Positions 11,698-23,637 of a stretch of 64,000 nt of DNA are shown one piece after another. The stretch lies in contig CM049400.1 of NCBI GenBank assembly GCA_026929865.2, positions 20,416,501 through 20,480,500 on the forward strand, written 5' to 3'. Source of the DNA: Hyperoplus lanceolatus (Eukaryota; Chordata; Actinopteri; Uranoscopiformes; Ammodytidae). The notes under the pieces are model-generated. The model saw nothing but the letters and a program-made list of their open reading frames with translations, was not told where the DNA came from and searched no databases. The stretch's first letter is position 1. Every line of letters starts with the position of its first letter. Both the position numbers and the translations under genes were made by a program.

Positions 11698-13717
11698 CTA
11701 TTCAACAGGGATGTAGCCTTTTAAATCAAGTGGTCCCTGGAAGTTGGTCATCACACAGCAGATGGTCCACAGCTGGTTGACTGTCCCAGACAAGGTTAGA
11801 GGGAGAGTGCGTTCCCAGATGCGGTATTCCTTGGGCCTATCCGAAAAGTCCAATCTTCTAACCTATAAGCCTCCTTTCCTATACCTTAACCCCTAAACGT
11901 CATCGGGGTTAAGGAGAGATGAAAGGTGCTTCCTATCGAACATAGGAAAGGACAGTGCTGTTTCAAATGAATTCGACTCCACTTTTCCTAACCGACGTCA
12001 TTGCGCGACGGCGAGTATTGCTGACGTGAGTCACTAGCGTGAAACTTCACTATTCTCCCGAAAATGGACTACAACAAGCGCTCGTCTGATCCATGCGTTC
12101 TTTTCATATTGATTTTAATCAGGTTGTCGCCAACAGAGTGAGAATCACTCCCATATATCCCAATTCACATGTGGAATAAAAAGAGGCTACACTTGTGTTG
12201 ATGTTGAAATGAACTGCCCCCAGTAACTTCATTAAATGTGAAGTTGGTATTTTATTTTCTTATGGTGTAAATTATGTGCGACGAAAATAACTATTATGAT
12301 GTTGGTCTTTTATGAGTTCTTTATTATCTTTAGCCTGTGTGTGGGGGGGGGGGGGGGGAGTATTTTGTTTTAGCCGAGTTAAATCTTCCTCTCTTCTCTT
12401 CTCCTCTCCTCTCTTCTGTTTTACCTCTCGTTCGTATTCGTGTAGAGTCGGTAAACTCCGGCGGTGGCCTGTTGCTTTAAATCTTGCCGCCGTAAAGGAT
12501 TATGGGATACCACTATCTCCTTTCCTTTAGCATAGGTTAGCCAGGAGTAACCTATGCTAAAGGAGGGTTAAAGGATGAATCGAGGCTCCTTTCCTATGGC
12601 TTTCCTAAGCATTTTGGTTATTCGGATCACCTATCTGCCGAGCACTTCCGGGTCATCTCGATAGGAAAGGAAATTTCCTATGCAAAAAAAAGTTTTCGGA
12701 TAGGCCCCTAGACTCTGCGTATTGCTCTTTCCACAAGGATTCGAAGTCGGGCGATTGCTTGTGTTTTCAGAGCATCTTCTTCTGTGAACTGCGCTGTGGT
12801 TAGAGATAAGTTAATTAGTATTATTATTGTGAGTGCTTAAGTACATCTTAAACATTTGTCTGCATATCTTAATGGTCACATTTGGGTCACAGTTTTACCT
12901 GTCATCTTGAAGGGTGGTATAATCAGCTTTGCCCCACGGTCAGCTAGCAGCTTCTCGATAGTGAAACCCTTGTCTGCCATGCAGCCATCTCCTGGCTCCA
13001 GTAAATCCAGCAGTCCACTTCGTTCAGTCAGCTCTCGGTCAGAGATGGAGCCGGTGAAGAGACTTGACACAAAAGTCACAGCACTACAAGGGGCAATCCC
13101 TATCAAGGCCTTAAAGGTTGTCGTGTTCTTGTACGATGAGAAAACCTCCGACTGGAGAGTGAGGGATGATGGATTCTGGCATCGCACCTCGGTGCAGTCG
13201 ATGATTACCCGAACATCTGGACTGTACTGCACAAATTTGCTCGGCATGGTGTTCCTTACTTGCTGTTTACTCATCGAGATTGGGAGGGAGCCAAGGAGCA
13301 GGTAGAGGTAGTTAGCCCATGTTATTATCACACGGGAGACGGTCGACAAGCTAACCTGAAACATATCGGCTAGGACTTTCTCTTGCAGGCCTGCAGCAAC
13401 CCGGCAGCAGAACAGAAAAAATTCATCCACCAGTTGCAGTCTACGTGTTGGACTGGGAGAAATGGGTTCAAATGTTTGGCCCTTTTTCTGAGCTTTCGAC
13501 CAGTAAACCAACATGGAGGCAGATGGCTGAATAGCCTCCCAGAAGTCACTAAAAACTTCTCTTGATGTGAACTTTGTGTAAAAAAGTATGTCCCTGTCTG
13601 AGACACAAAATCTTTGGAAAGGCGCTTGACCCACTTTCAGCTGTGACAGCTCTCTTGTCAGCTCCTTCACTGTTTCCTCCAATTGCTGTATCCGCGCAGC
13701 AGCAGCATCCAGTGCAC
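11698..13717 (-). pseudogene. DDE transposase (DDE_Tnp_4/HARBI1-like) of the ISL2EU-type element, split by a MITE
   Basis: The main exon is 13717-12899. It opens with a short coiled coil (ARIQQLEETVKELTRELSQL), then a helix-turn-helix (VLADMFQVSLSTVSRVIITW), then the catalytic core. The first Asp lies in IDCTEV and the second in MADKGF. A second exon starts at 12793 and carries the third acidic residue in RILVERAIRRV. Straight after it, at 12711, an 875-bp MITE interrupts the codons. The coding frame resumes at 11829 (KEYRIWERTLPL) and ends at a stop at 11698-11700. Without the MITE the reading is continuous. A 5' exon with a THAP zinc finger is usual in relatives, but I could not find one upstream of 13717. 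The gene is dead as it stands. Confidence 0.8.
11833..12707 (+). mobile_element. GGGCCTATCCGAAAA-type MITE inserted in the transposase gene
   Basis: The ends are inverted (GGGCCTATCCGAAAA), with 3-bp flanks CTT (11830-11832) and CTA (12708-12710), one mismatch apart. The middle carries a long hairpin (about 12530-12580, CCTTTAGCATAGGTT and its complement) and a G-run near 12345-12358. The same family recurs at 14125-14974 and three times at 35941-38569. It has no open frame with protein similarity. Confidence 0.85.
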
Positions 13718-14124
13718 CTGTATAAGATCAAAAAAAAATTAAAACATCTGACCCAGATTTTGGCAGTGACTTGCATATTGGAAGTAATAATTGGAAGTAG
13801 TTTGGACCTCCGAATTTTTTTTTTCATATCAATATTCACCTTTACATTTAATTAAGTAAGATATAAAATGCAACATTTGTACTTGTGATGAAGCTTTTCA
13901 CATTGTGGTATTGGTCAAATGCTGGGACATCAATAAGACTAAACATTTTGTGCCTGAGTTATGAAAAGTTGACCTACCTCCTCGGTATAACTGATAGACA
14001 TTTCCTACCTAACAGGAGGTGTTACGCTACCTATGGTTTAAGTATTGGGTACTAGTAGGCCAATATTTCAGAACACTAACAAACACACTGACAAACCTGA
14101 TTTAGGAGCAGAACCGTAATCAGG

Positions 14125-14974
14125 GGGCCTATCCGAAAACTTTTTTTTGCATAGGAAATTTCCTTTCCTATCGAGATGAACCGGAAGTACTCGGCGGATA
14201 GGTGATCCGAATTCTCAAAATGCTTAGGAAAGGCATAGGAAAGGAGCCTCGATTCATCCTTTAACCCTCCTTTAGCATAGGTTACTCCTGACCAACCTAT
14301 GCTAAAGGAAAGGAGATAGTGGTATCCCATAATCCTTTACGGCGGCAAGATTTAAAGCAACAGGCCACCGCCGGAGTTTACCGACTCTACACGAATACGA
14401 ACGAGAGGCAAAACAGAAGAGAGGAGAGGAGAAGAGAAGAGAGGAAGATTTAACTCAGCTAAAACAAAATACCCCCCCCCCCCCATTAAGATAATAAAGA
14501 ACTCATAAAAGACCAACATCATAATAGTTATTTTCGTCGCACATAATTTACACCATAAGAAAATAAAATACCAACTTCACATTTAATGAAGTTACTGGGG
14601 GCAGTTCATTTCAACATCAACACAAGTGTAGCCTCTTTTTATTCCACATGTGAATTGGGATATATGGGAGTGATTCTCACTCTGTTGGCGACAACCTGAT
14701 TAAAATCAATATGAAAAGAACGCATGGATCAGACGAGCGCTTGTTGTAGTCCATTTTCGGAGAATAGTGAAGTTTCACGCTAGTGACTCACGTCAGCAAT
14801 ACTCGCCGTCGCGCAATGACGTCGGTTAGGAAAAGTGGAGTCGAATTCATTTGAAACAGCACTGTCCTTTCCTATGTTCGATAGGAAGCACCTTTCATCT
14901 CTCCTTAACCCCGATGACGTTTAGGGGTTAAGGCATAGGAAAGGAGGCTTATAGGTTAGGAGATTGGACTTTCG
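14125..14974 (-). mobile_element. second copy of the GGGCCTATCCGAAAA MITE, inverted, 3' tip missing
   Basis: It is a near-complete reverse-orientation copy of the 11833-12707 element. It ends at GGACTTTCG, without the last GATAGGCCC, where a different palindromic sequence (ACCACGCCCCC) takes over. With the first copy it brackets the transposase exons in inverted orientation. Confidence 0.8.
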
Positions 14975-15025
14975 TGACCACGCCCCCTTTGGGGGGAAAA
15001 CAATACCGCTTACTCCATAGACATA

Positions 15026-15782
15026 GAGCTGTTAAGCGGAAGTGCCACACTTCCGGGGCATGGGACCTATCGGCTCGAAAAATTACAACGGTAGTCAATG
15101 GAAAGAAATGTATTATTTTCTGGTCCCAGTCATGAAATGCCTTCGATTGCACATATGTTTTGTATGGATTTAGATGGTATTTTTTCATGCAAAGAATGGA
15201 ACAATTTAGCGAGTAGAAGCTGGATACGGTCAGGTTTTGTGCAGAGCGCTTTTGTGGACTACAGCTCTTCGCTGCTCTTGACACTTATAATAAACGTCAC
15301 CACCACTGGCACCTGCTTAGCTTAGAAACATGGCTGTGTCTTTAATGCACTTTACCGCCTTCTTTCAATGACAAGACAAAAGTCTTCAGCGTGGCGAAAA
15401 TCACTACACAAGTGGACATGTGGAGAGTTTCAATTTCTCGAGTGGGGAGATTGTTGGCGTTGTCCACGCCAGCCATTAGCATTAGCACTGTCAGTCGAGA
15501 AGTGGAGGGAATGTGTTGAGGTGACGTCACAGAGGCGACAAGACTTGTAGTTGTTCTCGTAACATTTTTTCAAAAGCCGTTAGACGAATAATCATACAAC
15601 ATACCGTCAAACTCTTCACATGAAAAATGATCATTTAGACCCATACAAAACATATATGTAATCCAAGGCATTTAATGACTGGGACCAGAAAATAGTAGAT
15701 TACTTTCCATAGACTCCCATTCATTTTTTTTCAGCCGAGAGGTCCCATGCCCCGTAATTCCGCCACTTCCGCTTAACAGCTC
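15026..15782. mobile_element. TA-flanked long-inverted-repeat element, copy 1
   Basis: The ends GAGCTGTTAAGCGGAAGTG are inverted and TA lies on each side. The inverted arms extend to about 170 bp and include CTGGTCCCAGTCAT. It is non-coding; the small frames are shared with copy 2 and have no recognisable product. Confidence 0.75.
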
Positions 15783-17077
15783 TATAGACAGCGCGATCAT
15801 TCAAAATAAGCCGTTATAGCTAAAACCTGCAATGTCCTGAGCTGTTGTGTGGTTTACATGGTAAAAAAACAAACATCATGGTTTTATTCCTTCGCCATGC
15901 CCCCAAAAATTCCCCTAAATAAGGTCTGTATGACAGCAGGAAGCTCCCGGCTTCCCCCGTGCTCTGCATTTCAGTGGGAGTTTGCTATCGTAATGAGCCG
16001 TTAGAACAGTTGGTACAGTCTAGTCAAGGCATAGCGCTATACTATTAACATAGTAAGCATTATTACAGACAACAAAACTTAAAATAACAATTATTTCACG
16101 TGTAATCAGCTTACATAGAGACTCAGTGAGGTGAAGATATATATCAGGGCATGATATCTCTGGCCAATGGGTCGGGTCATTGCGCCAGCTTAGTCTCGCA
16201 AAGCCAGACCAAACTGCAGCAAGTAGTATGGTCTGGAAGCACTCTGTTTAGAGCCGTCTATTCGGGTGGGGAAACCGGGGGAAACTGGGCTAGCCTGTTT
16301 GTATTTGTTTAAACCAATCACAATCATCTAGGGCGGGGCTAACCCCGGGAAGCAGCAGCGGTGTCCTGCAAAATAGTGCCGGGGGGGGGACTTATTTTGA
16401 TGGAACGTCTTCACGTCCAGAGACTGTCAGAGAAATGGCTAAACCCGCAAACGCCACACAAAAACTATTAAAGACAAAAGGAATATACATAGTGTGTTGC
16501 TTTTTAACCAGCATGTCAAGACACCATACATTTTAGCCCCCGAGGAGCTCACGGGATAACTTAACCGGAGTAAACTAGCCACGTAGTGTTATCTCTGGTA
16601 ACATTATCATCGGTGGTTGAGAGGCAAGGCTACGGCGGTCGAGTAGAATTTTTAGCATTCGAGAACTTATGTCACCACCTCCTATCGCTGTAGTCAGAGC
16701 CGTAGTCCGTCTGTTTACAGGCAGAACAGGGTTTTGACGTTGTGAGCGCTACACCAACTGCAGCAAGTAGCCGTAAGAGTTGCTAGGTGATAGTGGAAGC
16801 CGTTGGAATCTTTCCCCGTCGCTAAAACACCGCTGCTTAGTCCCTAATTCACCAAAGAAAGGGAACGGCGGATCTAAATCTAGCTGGTTATAAGGTCCGG
16901 TGCTCAATTCAAACCCCCACGCTTCATTTTCCAGAGTTTATGAGGGTATTTCTGCCCGGGGGTAGTTGTACAATGAAGTTGGACAGCTAGGCTAGGCTGT
17001 GTCCCGGACCACCGCCGCCAATATTATTAAGTATTGCCACACTTTATTTCTGTCTACAGTAATGTGACTTCTCACAC

Positions 17078-17165
<88 letters not shown>

Positions 17166-17529
17166 CGCTGCGCATAAGCACACGGGTTGACTGTGAGCGA
17201 ATTGTTTCCGAATTTGAGGGGGATCACAATAGGGTAAAGCCAGCAACCGGAAAAGGAGGGGGCTGCGTCAGGGCTGCGTAGCTTGCCGCCGCAAGCGAAT
17301 AGACGCTGGCGGAAGTGGTCATGCCAGACTACGCCAGCTTGATGCTGAGAGACTAAAAAGACATGGTTTTAGGTTGACCAAATTAATCATTTATAAGTGT
17401 CTTTAACGTTATCCAGCCAGCAGAGTTGTTGTGAAGGATTTTGACATTGTGTCGGTCGGTCAAATTTTAACTTATTTACCTCTGATTGTTTTCTTTTTGT
17501 GCTGTTTTGGACCGCAATTTTACATTATA
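15783..17529. other. non-coding repeat-rich stretch between the two TA-flanked copies
   Basis: No gene is visible. About 16190-17357 may be a further diverged element: AGTCTCGCAAAGCCAGACC at 16192 has partial inverted counterparts near 17300-17357, and an AAAGCCAGACCAAA motif recurs at 57917. A long TG microsatellite lies inside it. Confidence 0.4.
17080..17151. repeat. GT dinucleotide microsatellite
   Basis: About 36 uninterrupted GT repeats followed by a short GA run. Confidence 0.97.
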
Positions 17530-18689
17530 GAGCTGTTAAGCGGAAGTGTCTTACTTCCGGGATATGGGACCTCTCGGCTCGAAAAATTACAACGGTAGTC
17601 AATGGAAAGAAATGTATTATTTTCTGGTCCCAGTCATAAAATGCCTTCGATTACACATATGTTTTGTATGGATTTAGATGGTATTTTTTCGTGCAAAGAA
17701 TGGAACAATTTAGCGAGTAGAAGCTGGATACGGTCAGGTTTTGTGCAGAGCGCTTTTGTGGACTACAGCTCTTCGCTGCTCTTGACACTTATGATATACG
17801 TCACCACCACTCGCACCGCTTAGCTCAGAAACATGGCTGTGTCTTTAATGCACTTTACCGCCTTCTTTCAATGACAAGACAAAAGTCTTCAGCGTGGCGA
17901 AAACCACTACACAAGTGGACATGTGGAGAGTTTCAATTTCTCGAGTGGGGAGATTGTTGGCGTTGTCCACGCCAGCCATTAGCATTAGCACTGTCAGTCG
18001 AGAAGTGGAGGGAATGTGTTGAGGTGACGTCACAGAGGCGACAAGACTTGTAGTTGTTCTCGTAACATTTTTTCAAAAGCCGTTAGACGAATAATCATAC
18101 AACATACCGTCAAACTCTTCACATGAAAAATGATCATTTAGACCCATACAAAACATATATGTAATCCAAGGCATTTAATGACTGGGACCAGAAAATAGTA
18201 GATTACTTTCCATAGACTCCCATTAATTTTTTTTCAGCCGAGAGGTCTGTCACTACACGAAGTGAGGAGCCTGCACGATATGAGGTGCGCGTGCGCAAAA
18301 TGGCCACCATCTTTGACAGCCCGCTTAGCCCAAAGTGTTTTGGAGAGCCACAGACTGCACTAAAAACAGACTGTAACTCGCTCAATTCTGAACCGATTTT
18401 CATGAAATGTAGTTTGTTATGAAGATAGAACAATTAATCATGATACTGATTACGTGTTGGAATTAAATTTAGTTACGGGTCCGCTGACCCACGGACTTTG
18501 TGTGTGTGCTCACGGGGAACTTTAGGAGGGCCGGGGGTGAGGACGCCGACGTGCGTTGCCTAGGCGACTGCGGCCTTTCCAAGATGGCGGCCGTTCTGCG
18601 CATGCGGTCCTCATATCGTGCAGGCTCCTCAGATCGTGTAGTGACAAGGTCCCATGCCCCGTAATTCCGCCACTTCCGCTTAACAGCTC
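17530..18689. mobile_element. TA-flanked long-inverted-repeat element, copy 2, carrying a nested MITE
   Basis: It has the same ends and interior as 15026-15782 and the same orientation, with TA at 17528-17529 and 18690-18691. It is longer only because of the insertion at 18247-18646; removing that restores the copy-1 text GAGAGGTCCCATGCC. Confidence 0.75.
18247..18646. mobile_element. inverted-repeat MITE with AGGT duplication
   Basis: TGTCACTACACGA inverted ends with matching arms (GAGGAGCCTGCACGATATGA) flank a 400-bp segment bounded by AGGT at 18243-18246 and 18647-18650. The comparison with copy 1 gives the empty site directly. Confidence 0.7.
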
Positions 18690-18763
18690 TATAGTCAATG
18701 GCACGTTCAGTTTGTTTTCCCCCCAAAGGGGGCGTGGCCTGATTGCCGACCTGATGTATGAAT

Positions 18764-19254
18764 AGGCCACGCCCATCGTGGGGGAAAACATTGAACAGCG
18801 CTCCATCCACTTTGTATTGAAGGAGACCTGTCTTCTGCAAACAAACTTAATTAAAATGTAATCAAACATCCATTTAAGAACAAAAACGTTACTTTCTTGA
18901 AAGCCACGACTCTTGTTTGTCTATATGAGCTGTTTTTGAGAAAAATAATTGAGTAGTTTTCAATATTGAGGTGTTTTTTCCCGTCCGTGAGGGTTAGCCT
19001 ACAGCAGAAGGCTAACATTAGCCTAGCATACAAAAAGAGTTTTGTCACAATATTGAAAATTACTCAATACTTTTTCACAAAAACAGCTCGTATAGACAGA
19101 CAAGAGTCGTGGCTTTAAAAAAAGTAACGGCGTGTATTTGTGAAAGGCATGTTGTATTACGTTTGTATTAAGTTTGTTTGCCGAATACGGGTGTCATTCA
19201 ATATAAAGTGGATGCAGCGCTGTGTATTGTTTTCCCCCACGATGGGCGTGGCCT
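18764..19254. mobile_element. foldback element with arms covering most of its length
   Basis: AGGCCACGCCCATCGTGGGG at the left is mirrored at the right end. The inner portions also pair (CCACGACTCTTGT near 18904 with its complement near 19105). The whole 491 bp is therefore an imperfect palindrome. A related CACGCCCCCTTTGGGGG palindrome borders it at about 18715 and recurs at 14978. Confidence 0.7.
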
Positions 19255-19671
19255 CAGATTATGACGCGTTATGCACTGTCACCGCAGCTCGTCCAGCTCA
19301 ACTCACAGACAGCTGAGTGCTGTGATGAGCCGGACAGAGAGCGGAGAGATCCTCCGCCTCAAAAAAACACAATTATAAAACAAGAGGTCTAAAACACAGA
19401 TGATGAACACAGGACTGTAAAAATCGAGTTCAATATCTAACCTGTAGAGGGCGGTTATACGCTAAACAGCGTCTAAACGGCCTGAATCTTAGCCTAGCCT
19501 TAGCCTATAAGAAGAAGAAGAAGATATTCTTCATGGCTTGAGTATACTTCAACTGAAAACGTTTCGACGCACCTCGCATACACAATCGATCTATGAGTAG
19601 ACAGTAGTATATAGATGGTGACTGTAGGATGTAGGACGCTAGTATGGCACGGCCTGAGAGACACCATCCGT

Positions 19672-20323
19672 TAGTGATGGGTCGATGAGGCCTCGTGAAG
19701 CGTTTCGACACATTACCAAACTGTATTGATACTGTGTCGGTACTGTGTCACTGTGCTGCTCCATACTGACATCTGCTGGATCTTTAAAATCATTACCGGC
19801 AACCCAATGACAGACTCAACTGATTTAATGACCATGATAGGCTATACAATAATATAATTTAACTTATTGTATTTTATATTGTAATATTTCATATCTTAAT
19901 CAAAGTTTGAATATCTTTGATATTGTAGTGCAAGTTGGGGTGTTGAGTTCTGATAGATCAAGTGGGAACTGGGAAGAACCATATGAAATTACAAGGAAAT
20001 AAAAACAAATACCTTATTTGCGGATATAAGATCAGAATGGTCCCGCACGGCGGAAACTTTTATTTTTCTCTCTGGCTCCATTGTGGCTTGCAGACAAGAT
20101 TTTCGTTTGAAATGATGCGTGATTGTTTTGGCACAGAAGCATCCCGTTCACAGATGCGCTTCCTTTTAAACACAGTTTGGCGCGCAACGAGCCGCATCGA
20201 CAAGCGATACTGCAACTGTATCGTCACGTGACTTTCTTAAAGCGATACGCGCACCGACACGGGGCTTCGCTCTATGAGCTCGACACATGCGCCGACGCAT
20301 CGGTGTTGCCCGACCCATCACTA
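19672..20323. mobile_element. hAT-like non-autonomous element, perfect 8-bp target duplication
   Basis: The ends TAGTGATGGGTCG and CGACCCATCACTA are inverted, and CCATCCGT occurs on both sides (19664-19671 and 20324-20331). Eight-base duplications and TA-rich tips are typical of hAT elements. It is 652 bp with no transposase. Confidence 0.9.
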
Positions 20324-20633
20324 CCATCCGTCCGAAATGTAAGTAGTCCTATTTTAAAAGATAATTCTGTCCGTTTGTTAGTTCAATGTCTGTAATGTGC
20401 TTTATTTTATCCCTCCTATAATAACCAACACCGACTGAAATGAGAGAATGCGGGGTTTCACTCTTTGGCCGTGAGACACACGCAAATCAAACCGTTCACA
20501 CTCTCACACGCCACACCTCAAGTTTCTCACGCGGAGAAATTAATTCCCAAAATAACATTTGTTTTGCGGGACTTTTATTTTCAAATTCTTATCTTGAAAA
20601 GCTAACAGACATGAGGAGTAGAGTCCAGCTGCA

Positions 20634-20984
20634 GCCCCGGAGACAAACACCCTGGCGTGACAACAACACCCAGGCGTGACGGAAGCAACTGTGGTGTGAC
20701 GGACGTGATTTTTGACTATTTAGCTTCCATGACATGTCTGCTACGTCACTCATTTGCCCTAACCACCCAGCTATGATGCCTGAACCTAATCCTCAAAACA
20801 ATATAAATAACACAAACTTAGTATCGGTCTTGTTATTGTTTGACGTTGTTTACAACTTAGAAGTTTATGAAGTTGCAAAAATAAAATCTACAGGTAACGT
20901 CCGTCACACCACTTACTTCCGTCACGCCTGGGGTGTTGTTGTCACGCCAGGGTGTTTGTCTCCGGGGCTGCAGCTGCAGCTGGA
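20634..20984. repeat. inverted-repeat element with about 80-bp arms
   Basis: TCCAGCTGCAGCCCCGGAGA and the following 60 bp (20634-about 20705) are mirrored at about 20897-20984, around a 190-bp spacer. No flanking duplication was identified. Confidence 0.7.
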
Positions 20985-21563
20985 TACTATTGGAACTATT
21001 GGAGATGAGTGCCGTTGTGAGCATGGACCTATAAAGAAATGGACACCGTATTGAAACATGGCGCCCATTCATTCCTATGAAAGCTGCTCATAGGCGCAGA
21101 GCATGGCGCAGAGAAGCAACAAGGAAGTATAATCCGGAAATTCCATACGGCCCAAAGCATGACGTAGCATAGACGTAGCGGCATTATGGACCTATCAAGA
21201 AAGAGGGCGGCAAGCGTAGCGGACTGGAGGCGGGTGTCTCGTTCTGTAGAATCTAGCCTGGCGAAAACCAACTGAAAGCCGTTAAAAGCCGTTGGGCTAA
21301 TAAAACGCTTGAGGTGGCGTTTTGAAATGAGAAAACTTACATTTTAATAGTATATGGTCTAAAGATAAGTATGAGCCTATGATTGATATCCAGAAAAAAT
21401 GTGCAGAGACACAATCTTGTTCGCCGCTTGTACTGTGTGGACAGGGACATCTGCCTACGGGCCGCATGAAAATAAGCTCCACCCCTTACCATGCAATACC
21501 AATGGGTTGGCCACATGTCCATGCTGGCTGCTCGGAGAAGGCAGCATCCTGGGGGCCTGGGTT

Positions 21564-22080
21564 GTGAGTACCAGATATGCTCGGCTGCCAGATAAACTCG
21601 GGTTGCACAATGATGACGAACTTCCAGTAAATTATATTCAAATAAACTTAAAAAAACAGTTTTCTCTACCTTTTCCTGAAGCGAAAATGTATTTACTGTA
21701 TCAAAACCAACATTAAGCTTACAAGTTTGGCATTCGCCTTTTATTAAATAAAACAGAGAAAAAAGTTTCATGTTCGGGCTGTATTGAACGCTCTCGCGAG
21801 ATCTCTTGTAACGCCGCGTGATCTTGGGGACAATAATGACATTTTCCACAATCCCTTTGCTATTACGAACGATAGCTTTATCTATTTTTTCCGAAAACTA
21901 CACGTACTTTCTTTCTACATGTATCTTTATTGTAATGTTTACATTGTGAATGATAATATTATAATAGATTGCAGTTTGCAATAGATTCGTAAGAAAGAAG
22001 TGGATCTCGCGTAGTACAGGAAGTGCGTCATCATTATGCAACCCGAACATATCTGGCAGCCGAACATATCTGGTACTCAC
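21564..22080. mobile_element. MITE with GTGAGTACCAGATATG inverted ends
   Basis: Arms of about 60 bp (21564-21626 and 22018-22080) are inverted copies with scattered differences. They surround an AT-rich non-coding core. The arms translate to similar short peptides on both sides, which explains the apparent frames there. Confidence 0.65.
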
Positions 22081-22916
22081 ACCGTGACTTCCTCTTTCTG
22101 AACGCACATTAACGTTATGCTTTGATGTGCACTGTGCATTCGAAGCGGGAGGCGAGCCCCATACCTTCACCTTCTCTTCTGAGGTGTGTGTTGATAGCCT
22201 GCCAAGTTACCGCTGATAAGAATTGTGTCCCCGCCGGCCGGTGAGCGCGCGTGCATCAAACATATTAACCCTTCAATTTCACTCAAGTAAATTCAGAAGA
22301 TCTTTGGATCGTTTTGTATATTGTTTTTTGGTAATTTAGTTTGAAAATTAGGTTTGCAAAGTAACAAATGGCTCATCCGCCAATAAAAATTATTTTATTC
22401 GTCTGTGTAATGAACTGTAGCCTATGTATTGCACATTTATAGCACTTTTCATAACACAAATCAAGGTAGCCTAAGAGGAGGGACCAAGTAACCCAGATGT
22501 TTTATTTTAGCCTAGTAGTTTGCATTGGTGTTGAACTGTTCCCTAATGTTTTTTCTTTGAATAAAGCCTCATGCTGCTAATAAAACACCATACTCAATAG
22601 TAGACATGATATAGAATAATTACCTTTATTACAGTTTAACCAAATGTCTTAACAATAGGCTATACAGGAGATATTTCAAAGCACTACACATGAATTGGAT
22701 GCTAGTCAATAACATTTGTGTCAGCGAAACCGTGAATGTTCTCTTTTACTTTACATAAAAATGAATGCAGAAAAGGCACACATTGCTTCATAAAAAATCA
22801 CCAGAATGCAGGAAATTAAGTGTTTAATGCTCAAGATTCTCTGGGGGGGGACTCCCAGACCCCCACTTATAATATGTCGGTAACACTTTACAATAAGGTA
22901 CACAAAAAAAGAGTAG
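22081..22916. other. non-coding stretch, no gene seen
   Basis: No exon-like frame is visible. At 22879 the motif GGTAACACTTTACAATAAGG appears. It also forms the ends of the large foldback at 48869-54043, so a fragment of that family may begin here. Confidence 0.4.
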
Positions 22917-23637
22917 TTACCCTTTTTAAAAGGTAAATTTGCCTTTTAAAAGGTAAACTTACCTTTTTTGAAAGGTACCTTTTTAAAAAGGTAAGTTTAC
23001 CTTTCAAAAAAGGTAAGTTAAAGTTAAGTTTTTAAAAGGTAAATTTACCTTTTAAAAAGGTAAATTTACCTTTTAAAAAGGTAAACTTATCTTTTTAAAA
23101 GGTAAACTTACCTTTTTTGAAAAGTAAACTTACCTTTTTAAAAGGTAAAATTACCTTTTTTGAAAGGTAAACTTATCTTTTTAAAAGGTAAATTTACCTT
23201 TTTCTTTCAAAGGTTTTTTTTATTGAGTGACAGTTGCAAAACACCCCACCCACCCTCACACCCAACCACTCACAATCCGAAACAAAACAAAATACACACT
23301 TCAAAGAAACAAAAACAAACAATCAACATTAAACAAAAAACATAAAGAAATAAAATTGAATTAAATAAAAGAGGGGAGGGGGTAGCTACTCTTCTATTGT
23401 TGTCGTTTTTTTTTTTTAAATAATTTAAGAATGGGCACCAAATTCTGTCAAATTTATTCTCAGATCCATGGGTAGTGTAACGTATCTTCTCTAGATTCAT
23501 CCATGACATAATGTCTCTAATCCAATGTGAGTGGGAAGGAGGAGCAGGATCTTTCCACTTGAGTAAGATAACCCTACGGTAAACTTACCTTTTTTGAAAG
23601 GTAAACTTACCTTTTTTGAAAGGTAAATTTCTGATTT
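22917..23637. repeat. tandem palindrome array built on GGTAAACTTACC, split by an L1 fragment
   Basis: About a dozen units of roughly 24 bp alternate GGTAARYTTACC cores with TTTTTAAAA linkers from 22917 to 23205. Three more units follow the inserted L1 fragment from about 23578. Every unit is self-complementary, so the array can fold on itself. Confidence 0.85.
23211..23577 (-). mobile_element. 5'-truncated L1-like LINE 3' end
   Basis: The reverse strand encodes the C-terminal tail typical of fish L1 ORF2 (SHWIRDIMSWMNLEKIRYTT, ending with RIWCPFLNYL), followed by an A-rich 3' region ending in AATAAAAAAAA. Only the last 80 or so residues remain. Confidence 0.75.

Larger units (their letters stand above)
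8170..19654. mobile_element. ISL2EU/Harbinger-like DNA transposon with nuclease and transposase genes, heavily interrupted
   Basis: The left end GGCCGTGTCCGGACTGCCAT and the right end (complement GGCCGTGCCATACTAGCGTC) are inverted and similar. The right end lacks about 9 bp near the tip. TGA flanks both sides (8167-8169 and 19655-19657). Inside lie a plus-strand gene for a SWIM + YqaJ protein and a convergent minus-strand DDE transposase gene. That pair is known from ISL2EU-type elements and Harbinger relatives. Later insertions at 11833-12707 and across 14125-19254 inflate the size. The copy is dead: the nuclease gene has an in-frame stop and the transposase gene is split. Confidence 0.6.

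Noticed and set aside
11833..14974. A composite transposon in which two inverted MITEs mobilise the transposase gene between them
   Set aside because: The left MITE interrupts the transposase exon with its own 3-bp flanks, so it inserted later. No outer duplication was found around the pair.
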